64,000 nt of DNA, from positions 310,001-374,000 of the forward strand of contig JAPPMF010000009.1 in assembly GCA_028819195.1 (NCBI GenBank), in the 5' to 3' direction. The notes beneath the pieces are model-generated. The model worked only from the letters and a program-made list of their open reading frames with translations, had not been told where the DNA came from and ran no database searches. Position 1 is the first letter of the stretch. Each line of letters starts with the position of its first letter. This document shows, in pieces, positions 17,374-26,560 of this stretch. The translations under genes were made by a program, and so were the position numbers. The DNA comes from Bin55 sp028819195. Lineage in GTDB: Bacteria > Pseudomonadota > Gammaproteobacteria > Pseudomonadales > Azotimanducaceae.

Positions 17374-19362
17374 CTAATTCAACACTTCTTTCGCCGTTCG
17401 ATACACCGTCTCGAAATTGATACCTAAATAGTCCATCGCGACGTCTCCAGGGGCAGACACACCATATCTGTTAATGCCAACTATAGCACCATCATGTCCC
17501 ACAAACTTATACCAGTAATCCGGGTGGCTGGCTTCTACAACCACACGAGCTCGTATTGAATTTGGTAGTACGGTGTTTTGGTAGTCTGCAGGTTGAGCAA
17601 GAAACCAATCTATGCTCGGTAAAGATACAACACGCACGCCAATGTTTTCGTCTTCTAATTGCGCTGCTACTCCCATGGCAAGTGCAACTTCGGAGCCAGT
17701 CGCGATGAGAATCAGATCTAGACGCGACGATTCTGACCGCAGGACATACCCGCCTCGGTGAATCTGCTCGATCTGGTCTTTCGTGCGCGCCTGTGGTTGT
17801 GTGGACTGCCGAGTTAACACGATCGCGGTTGGTCCTTCTGTTCGTTCTAATGCGGCACGCCAAGCTATGGTAGTTTCAGTCCCATCACAAGGACGCCAAA
17901 CAGAAAGATTAGGCGTAGTCCGCAAATTAGTTAGTTGTTCGATTGGTTGGTGGGTGGGACCATCCTCACCTAATCCTACTGAATCGTGCGTATACACAAA
18001 TATCTGTCGAATGCCCATCAAGGAGGCCAACCGGACCGCATTTCGCGCATATTCCATAAAGATGAGAAAAGTCCCACTATAGGGAATTAGGCCTTTATGC
18101 AATGCGATTCCGTTTGCGATAGCGCTCATAGCAAATTCGCGCACGCCGTAATGGAGATAACGACCACCGTCCTTCACCCGCCCCGCATTTTTCCACTCCG
18201 TGTTATTCGAATCCGAAAGATCGGCAGAACCTCCTATGAGTTCAGGAATACGTGGGGCTATAGAATTCAAAAACATGCCTGAGGCTTTTCGTGTAGCAAT
18301 AGCCTTCGTATCGGCAACGACCTCGTCTAAATAGTCGGTCATGAACTCGTTAGATTCATCGGGTAATAATCCAGCTATTCGGCGCATCAATTCATTCGCA
18401 AGCTCCGGGTATTGTTCTTGGTATCGACTAAACAACGATTGCCAAGAAGCTTCGCGCTCGATACCGATGGATCTCATGTCCCAATCTGAGTAAATTGCAT
18501 TGGGTATTTGAAATGGATCGTCATTCCAATTTAGTTTTTCGCGAACCATTGCCACTTCGCTTGTGCCGAGTGGTGAACCGTGAGTTTTTGCAGTGCCTTG
18601 AAATGTTGGCGCACCAAACCCAATGGTTGTTTTGATCGGCACAAAAGTAGGTTGATTACCGGCTTCAACAGCGGTTGTGAGTGCTTGCCGAACTGCTTCA
18701 GTATCGTGACCATCGACAGATGGTAAAGTTCGCCAACCATACGCGCGAAAACGTGCGGGTACATCTTCCGTAAACCATCCCTTAGTCTCACCATCTATCG
18801 AAATACCATTATCGTCGTATAACACAATGAGTTTGCCAAGGTTCAAAGTGTTGGCGAGTGACGCCGCTTCATGAGAGATACCTTCCATCATGCAACCGTC
18901 CCCGACGATAACCCAGGTTCGATGATCGACTACGGGAAAATTGGTGCGATTGAATTCTTGAGCAAGATGCTTTTCGGCGATTGCCATGCCGACTGCATTA
19001 GCGAAACCTTGACCTAACGGTCCAGTAGTGGTTTCGATCCCTGGACACTCGCTGTATTCCGGGTGCCCTGCTGTCTTGGAATGCAATTGACGAAACTGTT
19101 TTAGGTCTTCGATGGTTACCTCATAGCCGGTGAGATGTAAGACTGCATAAAGCAACATAGAGGAATGTCCATTCGACAGGACAAAGCGATCGCGGTTAAA
19201 CCAGTCAGGGTTATGAGGATTAAAAATTAAAAATTCGCGCCAGAGAACTTCGGCGACGTCCGCTAAACCCATCGGCGCTCCAGGGTGTCCGGATTTAGCT
19301 TTTTCAACCGCGTCCATGGCCAGCACACGGATTGCATTGGCACGTTCAAATGAGGTCGTCAT
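17374..19362 (-). CDS. tkt: Transketolase
   Basis: Transketolase is a thiamine-diphosphate enzyme moving two-carbon units in the pentose-phosphate and Calvin pathways. The 662-aa length is standard. Visible motifs are KSGHPGAPMG, the thiamine-diphosphate motif VGDGCMMEGISHEAAS, HGSPLGTSEV, the Glu-containing VREFAMSAIANGIALH and THDSVGLGEDGPTHQP. It diverges from metK with a 179-bp gap and is followed by pgk. Confidence 0.97.
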   Translation of the reverse strand: MTTSFERANAIRVLAMDAVEKAKSGHPGAPMGLADVAEVLWREFLIFNPHNPDWFNRDRFVLSNGHSSMLLYAVLHLTGYEVTIEDLKQFRQLHSKTAGHPEYSECPGIETTTGPLGQGFANAVGMAIAEKHLAQEFNRTNFPVVDHRTWVIVGDGCMMEGISHEAASLANTLNLGKLIVLYDDNGISIDGETKGWFTEDVPARFRAYGWRTLPSVDGHDTEAVRQALTTAVEAGNQPTFVPIKTTIGFGAPTFQGTAKTHGSPLGTSEVAMVREKLNWNDDPFQIPNAIYSDWDMRSIGIEREASWQSLFSRYQEQYPELANELMRRIAGLLPDESNEFMTDYLDEVVADTKAIATRKASGMFLNSIAPRIPELIGGSADLSDSNNTEWKNAGRVKDGGRYLHYGVREFAMSAIANGIALHKGLIPYSGTFLIFMEYARNAVRLASLMGIRQIFVYTHDSVGLGEDGPTHQPIEQLTNLRTTPNLSVWRPCDGTETTIAWRAALERTEGPTAIVLTRQSTQPQARTKDQIEQIHRGGYVLRSESSRLDLILIATGSEVALAMGVAAQLEDENIGVRVVSLPSIDWFLAQPADYQNTVLPNSIRARVVVEASHPDYWYKFVGHDGAIVGINRYGVSAPGDVAMDYLGINFETVYRTAKEVLN

Positions 19363-19541
19363 GAAAATAGAAATCCCTGAAATAAAACATTAACCGAAGC
19401 TAGGAAGTGTCATTGTACCGGCTCCATCTTTCGTGAAATTTTCGAAACATTGAATACATCTGGTTTAACGAAAAAATATCAACAAAAAATTACTCACTGG
19501 TGGAAAACCTAGAATTAGACACTTCAAATTTAGGATTCAAG

Positions 19542-20684
19542 ATGAACGAATACAGGACTTTTACTTCCGAATCGGTATCGGATGGACACCCTGACAAACT
19601 TGCCGATCGAATTTCTGACGCGATTTTAGACGCGATGCTCACACAAGATGCTGACGCCCGTGTTGCCTGTGAAACCATGATTAAATCAGGTATAATCATG
19701 GTGGCTGGTGAAACTCGTACGAAAGCCAATGTTGACATGGAAAAGATCGCTCGCGACATTGTCCGTCAGACAGGATATACCGATGAGTCAATAGGGATGG
19801 ATCCAGACAATTGTACGGTTCGATGTGAGATTGGTAAACAATCGGAAGATATCGCAAAAAAAGTTGATGCAACAAACGAACGGGAACAGGGTGCTGGTGA
19901 TCAAGGTATGATGTTTGGTTATGCCTCCGACGAAACCGATGTTTTTATGCCTGCACCTATTCTTTATTCGCATCGACTAATGCTCCGACATGCTGAGGTT
20001 CGACGGAACAATGATATATTACGTCCGGATGCAAAATGTCAGTTAACTTTCCATTATTCAAATGGCACGCCGAATGCAATCGACACGGTCGTTCTGTCAG
20101 CTCAACATACACCGGACGTTAGTCTTGATACAGTAGAACAACTCATTCGGGAAGAGATTGTATATCCAATCTTACCCGCGAAGTGGTTAACCCCACGTAC
20201 GAAGTACTATATAAACCCAGCAGGTGCGTTTGAAATTGGTGGTCCAGAGGGAGACTGTGGATTAACCGGTAGAAAAGTCATTGTGGACACTTACGGTGGA
20301 ATGGCACACCATGGTGGCGGTGCGTTTTCCGGTAAAGATCCCTCCAAGGTAGACCGCTCAGCAGCTTATGCAGTCAGATATGTGGCTAAGAATATCGTCG
20401 CAGCCGGCTTAGCGGCACGTTGTGAAATTCAAGTGAGCTATGCAATTGGTGAAGCCGAACCCACTTCCATTGCGATTAATACTTTTGGCACCAATCGTAT
20501 TCCAGATCACCAAATTGTCGATCTAGTGCACGAACACTTTGATCTCCGACCGCAGCAAATTATTGAAAAGTTGGATCTCAAACGACCAATTTATACACCG
20601 ACTGCAGCATTCGGACACTTTGGTAGAGAAGAAAGAGATTTCACCTGGGAGTATACCGACAAAGTTGCCTCGTTAAGGCAATAA
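19542..20684 (+). CDS. metK: S-adenosylmethionine synthetase
   Basis: MetK makes SAM from methionine and ATP. I choose the ATG at 19542, preceded by AGGA at a good distance, because translation from it starts MNEYRTFTSESVSDGHPDK like known MetK. A GTG at 19500 would add 14 unrelated residues. The 380-aa protein has the GAGDQGMMFGYA and GGGAFSGKDPSKVDRSAAY signatures. No recognisable SAM riboswitch was seen in the 179-bp leader. metF follows directly; the ahcY gene often found between them is absent. Confidence 0.96.
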   Translation: MNEYRTFTSESVSDGHPDKLADRISDAILDAMLTQDADARVACETMIKSGIIMVAGETRTKANVDMEKIARDIVRQTGYTDESIGMDPDNCTVRCEIGKQSEDIAKKVDATNEREQGAGDQGMMFGYASDETDVFMPAPILYSHRLMLRHAEVRRNNDILRPDAKCQLTFHYSNGTPNAIDTVVLSAQHTPDVSLDTVEQLIREEIVYPILPAKWLTPRTKYYINPAGAFEIGGPEGDCGLTGRKVIVDTYGGMAHHGGGAFSGKDPSKVDRSAAYAVRYVAKNIVAAGLAARCEIQVSYAIGEAEPTSIAINTFGTNRIPDHQIVDLVHEHFDLRPQQIIEKLDLKRPIYTPTAAFGHFGREERDFTWEYTDKVASLRQ

Positions 20685-20693
20685 GACAAGCAC

Positions 20694-20707
20694 AGTCTCG
20701 CGAGACT
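20694..20707. promoter_or_regulatory. Perfect 14-bp palindrome before metF
   Basis: AGTCTCGCGAGACT is a perfect inverted repeat in the 28-bp metK-metF gap. As RNA it could fold with a CGCG loop and cover the GAGA that would act as the metF ribosome-binding site. As DNA it could be a repressor site. It is not a tandem MetJ-box array. Function is inferred. Confidence 0.4.
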
Positions 20708-20712
20708 TGATC

Positions 20713-21558
20713 GTGGAAATTTCGCACTTGAGTTTCGAATTTTTTCCTCCTCGAACCGAGGAAGAATTTCGTAATCTTACACGTTCAGTTGACAGACTGC
20801 AGCAAGAAAGCCCTGACTTTTTTTCTGTAACCTATGGAGCGGGGGGCTCCACCAAAGACCGGACCTATCAGACGGTTCAAAGATTGCGGAACCTCGGACG
20901 TACCACTTTTCCTCATCTCTCGTGGGGAGACTCTTCAGAACTAACGATGCTTGAGCAAGTTTCCGAATATTTAAAACTCGGGATTGAAGGTATGGTCGTA
21001 TTAAGAGGTGATCTACCTTCAGGCGCGGTCGGCCAATTGTCTCATTCGGCCAAGGATTTAGTTGCTCTCATTCGGCAGCATTTCGGCGAAAAGTTGCAGA
21101 TATTTGTTGGGTGCTACCCAGAAGTACATCCAGATGCCGACTCAATGAAAAACGACTTGAGATTTCTTAAAGAAAAAGTTGACGCCGGTGCAACAGCTTG
21201 CATCACTCAGTACTTTTATAACGTCGACGCCTACATCAGATTTGTGGATGAATGTCAGAGAATTGGTATAACGCAACCGATCATTCCGGGAATTATGCCT
21301 CTCTACAACTACCACGTTTTAGTGAAATTTTCGCAAAATTGCGGTGCTGACATCCCGAGATGGATTGAACGTCGAATGTATGAATACAGGGAGGATAGAC
21401 AGGCATTGGAAGCATTTGGGGTTGACGTGGTGTCTCGCTTATGTACCCGACTCATTGAGGCCGGTGCGCCGGGTTTACACTTTTATACATTGAACCGGGC
21501 ATTGTCGGTGAAAAAGATTCTAAAGAATCTCGCGACAAATGCAGAGTTGAGTAATTAG
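20713..21558 (+). CDS. metF: Methylenetetrahydrofolate reductase
   Basis: MetF reduces methylene-THF to methyl-THF for methionine synthesis. The 281-aa protein begins MEISHLSFEFFPPRTEEEF and includes FSVTYGAGGSTKDRT, the MVVLRGDLPS loop, GCYPEVHPD and ITQYFYNVDAY, all typical. Both possible starts are non-ATG: TTG at 20707 or GTG at 20713. I use GTG because GAGA at 20702-20705 lies 7 bp before it. It forms a SAM/methyl-cycle pair with metK. Confidence 0.93.
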   Translation: MEISHLSFEFFPPRTEEEFRNLTRSVDRLQQESPDFFSVTYGAGGSTKDRTYQTVQRLRNLGRTTFPHLSWGDSSELTMLEQVSEYLKLGIEGMVVLRGDLPSGAVGQLSHSAKDLVALIRQHFGEKLQIFVGCYPEVHPDADSMKNDLRFLKEKVDAGATACITQYFYNVDAYIRFVDECQRIGITQPIIPGIMPLYNYHVLVKFSQNCGADIPRWIERRMYEYREDRQALEAFGVDVVSRLCTRLIEAGAPGLHFYTLNRALSVKKILKNLATNAELSN

Positions 21559-21733
21559 AAGACAGAAGAAATTTGAATACCTAAAATTCACACTGGCTCG
21601 AGGCAATGACAAATTCCTTTGTAGGAGGACTGAACATTTCCTAGTACTTGCTGATTCATTGCGTAACCAACGAGTCTTACACATCAAAAAGTTCAATTAC
21701 ATAACCAAATCTGATAAATAGAGAGCAATTAAT

Positions 21734-22855
21734 ATGCGAATAGGTGTACCGCGCGAAATAAAGAAAGATGAAAATCGAATTGGCTTAACGCCGACTAGCG
21801 TTCGAGAAATAACCAATTTTGGCCACGAAGTTGTTGTTGAAAAGGACGCAGGTTTAAACATCGGTTTATTTGATGCAGACTATGAAAGCGCCGGTGCCAC
21901 AATTTCTACTAGTGTAGAAGAGGTCTTTGCCGCCGACATGATTGTCAAGGTGAAGGAACCTCAAATGGTAGAAGTCGCTCGGTTACGGCCTGGACAAGTC
22001 TTATTTACCTACTTGCATCTCGCACCAGCACCCGAACTTACTCGTGCTTTGATGGCTAGTGGTTGTACAGCCATTGCATACGAAACCGTTACTGATGCAA
22101 GTGGCGGACTACCTTTGTTGGCACCAATGAGTGAAGTCGCCGGACGTATGTCAATTCAAGCCGGTGCGCATTCGTTAGAAATCGCGCAAGGTGGGCGCGG
22201 TTCGTTACTAGGTGGAGTCCCGGGAACTCCGCCTGCTAAAGTAACAGTTTTAGGTGGTGGTGTAGTGGGTATGAATGCCGCACGAGTAGCCTTAGGTATG
22301 GGCGCTGAGGTCGCCCTACTTGATATCAATCTTCGCCGGCTCGCTGAGCTCGATTTATTCTTTGGTCCAGCCCTTACAACTGTTTTTTCGACCGCTGATA
22401 CTGTCTACACAAATGTCACAACTTCTGACGTAGTAATTGGTGCTGTGTTGGTACCGGGAAAAACCACCCCAAAACTCGTCACGCGCGACATGATTAAGGA
22501 TATGCAACGTGGTTCGGTTGTAGTGGATGTTGCAATCGACCAAGGAGGAGTGTTTGAGACTTCTCGTCCGACCACCCATACTAAACCGATTTATGTCGAG
22601 CATGACGTTGTACATTATTGTGTCGCCAACATGCCCGGTGCCGTCGCAAGAACATCGACATTTGCACTCAACAATGCAACATTACCGTACACGCTCGCGT
22701 TAGCAAATAAAGGGTTGGCTCAAGCTCTCTCGGAAGATGTACATCTACGCGAAGGCCTCAATGTTCACGAAGGTAAGGTAACGTATGCTGCAGTGGCTGA
22801 AGCAGTGGGTGAACCCCATCATGTGGTTGAAGAGTACTTCCCGCTTTCGAAATAA
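21734..22855 (+). CDS. ald: Alanine dehydrogenase
   Basis: Ald interconverts L-alanine and pyruvate plus ammonia using NAD. The 373-aa protein starts MRIGVPREIKKDENRIGLTP and has APMSEVAGRMSIQAGA and the NAD-binding VLGGGVVGMNAARVALGMGA with a downstream acidic LLDIN. Length and motifs match the family closely. The 175-bp gap after metF, with GAGAG just before the ATG, suggests its own transcription unit. The 3' end overlaps the antisense remnant described at 22819-23205. Confidence 0.96.
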   Translation: MRIGVPREIKKDENRIGLTPTSVREITNFGHEVVVEKDAGLNIGLFDADYESAGATISTSVEEVFAADMIVKVKEPQMVEVARLRPGQVLFTYLHLAPAPELTRALMASGCTAIAYETVTDASGGLPLLAPMSEVAGRMSIQAGAHSLEIAQGGRGSLLGGVPGTPPAKVTVLGGGVVGMNAARVALGMGAEVALLDINLRRLAELDLFFGPALTTVFSTADTVYTNVTTSDVVIGAVLVPGKTTPKLVTRDMIKDMQRGSVVVDVAIDQGGVFETSRPTTHTKPIYVEHDVVHYCVANMPGAVARTSTFALNNATLPYTLALANKGLAQALSEDVHLREGLNVHEGKVTYAAVAEAVGEPHHVVEEYFPLSK

Positions 22856-23205
22856 GTGCGGAGTAAAGTGACAGTATCTTCACTGCTTCCCATGTAGTTT
22901 CCCGTAGGAAAATGTACTCTAAAAAGTAATCTTGATCGCTCGTCCAATAAGGAAACCCCAAGGGTACCCACGTACCTGTTTCCTTGAGGAGCAACGCGGT
23001 ATCCCAGAACTTGTTGCTTTGTCTGGTCGTCGATGTCAGCGATTACTGCATTCGGTTTGATCGGTCTGGAAACTTCACCAAAGTAAGAGCCTCCTCCAAA
23101 AATGTAGACCGAGTAATCTCGTTCCTCGTCCTAGGCAACCGCATTAAATGAACATAACACCGGTAACGCAACGACGTAAAGAAATCTCAAGTAAAAATAT
23201 TTCAT
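22819..23205 (-). pseudogene. Secreted protein gene interrupted by TAG at the signal-peptide boundary
   Basis: An ATG at 23205 with a strong upstream TTTAGGAGA ribosome site opens a convincing 24-residue signal peptide (MKYFYLRFLYVVALPVLCSF then NAVA). Codon 25 is TAG. The same frame then stays open for 103 codons (DEERDYSVYIFGGGSYFGEV onwards) until a TGA at 22821-22819 inside the antisense 3' end of ald. A second frame from about 22994 is also open, so a further frameshift is possible. This reads as a broken small exported or outer-membrane protein; a sequencing error at the TAG is an alternative. No family recognised. Confidence 0.45.
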
Positions 23206-23589
23206 CACAGTCTCCTAAACACATTTCAATTGGCACCATTCGACTTGTGAACCATTGAAACTTGCGTCAATTGAAGTGAAAGTCCATTGAACGATATGAA
23301 TTGGTCTTGACGATAACGGTGGGTTCGTATTCTGATTAGAATATGTCATCGGTTATTGATGAACTGCTCTTTGTTTCCGAATTTCGGCCTTCAGTTCAAA
23401 ATGGTGAGTCTCATAGGGAACAACTTTAGGTATTCATCCGCACTTAACTAGTTGGACAATGCCATACTTCCATTAGTAATATTTGCAAGATTAGTACGAA
23501 GATAATTGAAACACACGATAACGAGGTCTCTACTTTGTGAAGATCTTCCTTCGCCACAATCAGATTTGACTTTCGGTATATAACCCTTT
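23206..23589. other. Intergenic region upstream of the oxidase operon
   Basis: These 384 bp contain no ORF with a credible start and no hairpin followed by a T-tract. They should hold the promoter of the cytochrome oxidase operon and that of the minus-strand remnant at 23205. I cannot assign -10/-35 boxes with confidence. Confidence 0.4.
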
Positions 23590-24759
23590 ATGCGAGTAGC
23601 TTTACTCATATTGGCGGTAGTTGTCGGGTCGGTGATTTTTAACTTCGCGACACCGTTTCATTTAGGTCAGATTGCCTCCAATTGGGGGCTTATTGACGTG
23701 ACAATCTGGATTACCTTTGTACTCTGTGGACTTGCTTTCATCATCCTAGGGATACTAATGGCGTGGTGGATTTATAAGTATCAATATCAACCGGGTCAGT
23801 TAGCTGAGTACGAACCGGAAGATCCCGTTCTTGAAGGACGTCTTACGATTCTAACAACTATCGGAGTGGTCGTTATGTTAGCTCCTGGATTGATTGCCTG
23901 GAATGACTACATTATTGTACCGGAAGATGCGATTGAGCTCGAAGTCTTCAGTGAACAGTGGACATGGTCTTTCCGACTGCCTGGCGAAGATGGCATATTT
24001 GGTTATGCACACAACAAAAACATTGATGTCATAGCAAATCCTATGGGGATTCGAGACGATGATCCCTATGCTCAGGATGATCTTGTGATAGAAACTAATG
24101 TCGTAAAGGTTCCAATTGATAAGAAAATTAAAGTCTTGTTGAGGTCCAAGGATGTTCTGCATGACTTTTGGGTTCCGGAGATTCGTGCCAAGATGGATTC
24201 CGTACCCGGTATGGTAACCTACTTTTGGTTTGAACCAACGCGAACAGGTGTATTTGAGATTCTATGTGCTGAGTTGTGTGGCTCTAGCCATCATGCAATG
24301 CGTGGAGAAATGCATATAGTGACACGCGAAGAGTACCAACTTTGGCTCGACGATCAGATTACCTGGGCTGAACGAAAAGCCGGTGTTGTACCACTGACTC
24401 CAGTACAGCAACTTGGACAAACCGTAGCCCGCGATAACGGTTGTTTTGCTTGTCATAACACAACCGGTGCAACCGGAACTCCTGGACCTACTTGGAAAGG
24501 AATGTGGGGAACCGAGGTTGAACTTGATGATGGTTCTATCGTCACACGCGACGAAGCCTATGTTCGAGAATCCATCACTAACCCAGGAGCGAAACTGGTT
24601 AAAGGCTTCTCAAATACCATGTTGCAGCTGTCCGACGAAGTAACGACAGAAGATATAGATGCATTAATTGAATATTTGAAGACGACTGCACCCGCGGTTG
24701 AAGAAACTGACTCACCTCTAGAAACTATAGAAGAATCCGTCGACGAATCGGAGTCATAA
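23590..24759 (+). CDS. coxB: Cytochrome c oxidase subunit II with fused cytochrome c domain
   Basis: This subunit receives electrons through the CuA centre. The 389-aa protein has an N-terminal hydrophobic segment, a further TM pair (about 33-62 and 86-104), and a CuA cupredoxin domain with ligands His191, Cys226, Glu228, Cys230, His234 and Met237. A C-terminal monohaem cytochrome c domain carries CFACH at 285-289. The fusion marks a caa3-like oxidase. The C-terminal tail is acidic. First gene of the coxB-coxA-coxC-coxD operon. Confidence 0.94.
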   Translation: MRVALLILAVVVGSVIFNFATPFHLGQIASNWGLIDVTIWITFVLCGLAFIILGILMAWWIYKYQYQPGQLAEYEPEDPVLEGRLTILTTIGVVVMLAPGLIAWNDYIIVPEDAIELEVFSEQWTWSFRLPGEDGIFGYAHNKNIDVIANPMGIRDDDPYAQDDLVIETNVVKVPIDKKIKVLLRSKDVLHDFWVPEIRAKMDSVPGMVTYFWFEPTRTGVFEILCAELCGSSHHAMRGEMHIVTREEYQLWLDDQITWAERKAGVVPLTPVQQLGQTVARDNGCFACHNTTGATGTPGPTWKGMWGTEVELDDGSIVTRDEAYVRESITNPGAKLVKGFSNTMLQLSDEVTTEDIDALIEYLKTTAPAVEETDSPLETIEESVDESES

Positions 24760-24780
24760 AAGTAATTTTCAGAGAATAAT

Positions 24781-26523
24781 ATGGCAACAGTTGAAGTACC
24801 CTATCAGGAAACCGTCCCATTACATCACCCAAAGACGTGGCTAGGTAAGTACGTATTTAGCCAAGATCACAAAGTCATCGCGATTCAATATGGTGTGACA
24901 GCGATGGCAGTTGGTTTAGTCGCACTCTTCCTGTCGGAACTGATGCGTATTCAGTTAGCGTTTCCAGGTGCGATGCCGTGGTTCACTGCAGATATGTACT
25001 ACCAGTCCATAACGATGCACGGTATGATCATGGTGATTTATCTGTTAACCGCTTTTCTTTTAGGTGCGTTTGGAAATTTCTGTATACCATTGATGTGTGG
25101 GGCGCGGGACATGGCTTTCCCGTTCGTCAACATGTTGAGTTATTGGGTATATCTAATCTCCGTAATTCTGCTTCTACTATCGTATGTGGTGCCCGGAGGT
25201 CCCACTGGTGCCGGTTGGACACTGTATCCCCCACAAACCATAACCGCAGGTACCCCAGGGGACGATTGGGGGATTGCCATGATGCTCATTTCGCTCGCGG
25301 TGTTCATCGCAGCGTTCACAATGGGTGGTTTGAACTACATTACCACAATTTTGCAAGCACGTACTCGGGGTATGACTTTGATGCGCATGCCTTTGACTGT
25401 ATGGGGTATATTCATTGCCACATTTCTTGGTTTGATTGCGTTTCCCGCACTATTCGTCAGTGCCGTCATGATGCTTCTGGACAAGTTTTTAGGGACTAGC
25501 TTTTTCATGCCAGCGATAGTATCGCTAGGTAAAAGTTTAGATTATTCTGGTGGTCAACCGTTATTATTCCAGCACCTATTCTGGTTCTTTGGGCATCCAG
25601 AAGTCTATATCGTAGCTTTGCCCGCGTTCGGTGTAATCTCTGATTTGATTTCAGTACACGCAAGAAAGAACATATTTGGTTATCGCATGATGGTTTGGGC
25701 AATTGTCGCCATCGGAATATTGTCACTTGTGGTATGGGCGCATCACATGTATGTTGCCGGTATGCATCCGTATTTTGGGTTCTTTTTCGCTACAACCACA
25801 TTAATTATTGCAGTCCCGACTGCCCTTAAAGTCTATAACTGGCTGCTTACCCTGTGGCGAGCTAATATTCGGTTAACGGTTCCTATGTTGTGGGCACTCG
25901 CGTTTGTACTAACCTTCATTGTGGGTGGGATTACAGGACTATTCCTCGGTAATGTGATCATTGATATTCCACTTTCAGATACGTATTTCGTCGTAGCACA
26001 CTTTCACATGGTCATGGGCGTCTCTCCGATTTTTGCAATTTTTGGGGGAATCTACCATTGGTATCCTAAATTGTCAGGGCGTATGCTAAATGACAAGATT
26101 GGTCTGTTACATTTCTATATCACGTTCATCGGAACTTATTTGATTTATTTCCCGATGCATTACTTAGGGTTCATTGGAACTCCGAGACGGTACTACGAGA
26201 CTGGTGTTACTGAAATTACTGGCTTTTACCCACAGTCAGCACATGACCTCAATGTTTTCATTACATGTGTTGCACTCTTCGTGGGTGTATCGCAGTTATT
26301 GTTCGTCTACAACCTCATTGTCAGTCTGAAGAAAGGTAAGAAAGCAGGCGATAATCCGTGGGGCGCCAATAGTTTGGAGTGGCGAACTCCAGACACACCT
26401 CCAGGTCACGGTAATTGGGGGGAACGACTACCTACTGTACATCGATGGGCTTATGACTTTGGAGTCTCTCACGGCGACCAAGATCATATTCCACAAGATG
26501 TACCAAAACAGAAGTCAAATTAG
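24781..26523 (+). CDS. coxA: Cytochrome c oxidase subunit I
   Basis: The catalytic subunit reduces O2 at the haem a3-CuB site and pumps protons. The 580-aa protein has about 12 membrane segments. Low-spin haem ligands are His80 (THGMIM context: SITMHGMIM) and His409. The high-spin haem ligand is His407. CuB ligands are His272, His321 and His322. Tyr276 and Glu274 of GHPEVY and Lys350 (PTALK) mark an A-type enzyme with D- and K-type proton paths. It lies 21 bp after coxB. Confidence 0.97.
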   Translation: MATVEVPYQETVPLHHPKTWLGKYVFSQDHKVIAIQYGVTAMAVGLVALFLSELMRIQLAFPGAMPWFTADMYYQSITMHGMIMVIYLLTAFLLGAFGNFCIPLMCGARDMAFPFVNMLSYWVYLISVILLLLSYVVPGGPTGAGWTLYPPQTITAGTPGDDWGIAMMLISLAVFIAAFTMGGLNYITTILQARTRGMTLMRMPLTVWGIFIATFLGLIAFPALFVSAVMMLLDKFLGTSFFMPAIVSLGKSLDYSGGQPLLFQHLFWFFGHPEVYIVALPAFGVISDLISVHARKNIFGYRMMVWAIVAIGILSLVVWAHHMYVAGMHPYFGFFFATTTLIIAVPTALKVYNWLLTLWRANIRLTVPMLWALAFVLTFIVGGITGLFLGNVIIDIPLSDTYFVVAHFHMVMGVSPIFAIFGGIYHWYPKLSGRMLNDKIGLLHFYITFIGTYLIYFPMHYLGFIGTPRRYYETGVTEITGFYPQSAHDLNVFITCVALFVGVSQLLFVYNLIVSLKKGKKAGDNPWGANSLEWRTPDTPPGHGNWGERLPTVHRWAYDFGVSHGDQDHIPQDVPKQKSN

Positions 26524-26560
26524 TTTTTACTCCATCTGTTGAAAGGAAGCTAGTTCGAGA

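Noticed and set aside
19363..19541. Possible SAM riboswitch in the metK leader
   Set aside because: I could not find the paired helices or conserved core of a known SAM riboswitch by eye. A covariance-model scan would settle it.
22758..22994. 78-codon minus-strand ORF over the ald 3' end
   Set aside because: It lies in a different frame from the signal-peptide ORF and runs mostly antisense to ald. It is kept only as evidence for a possible frameshift in the remnant.
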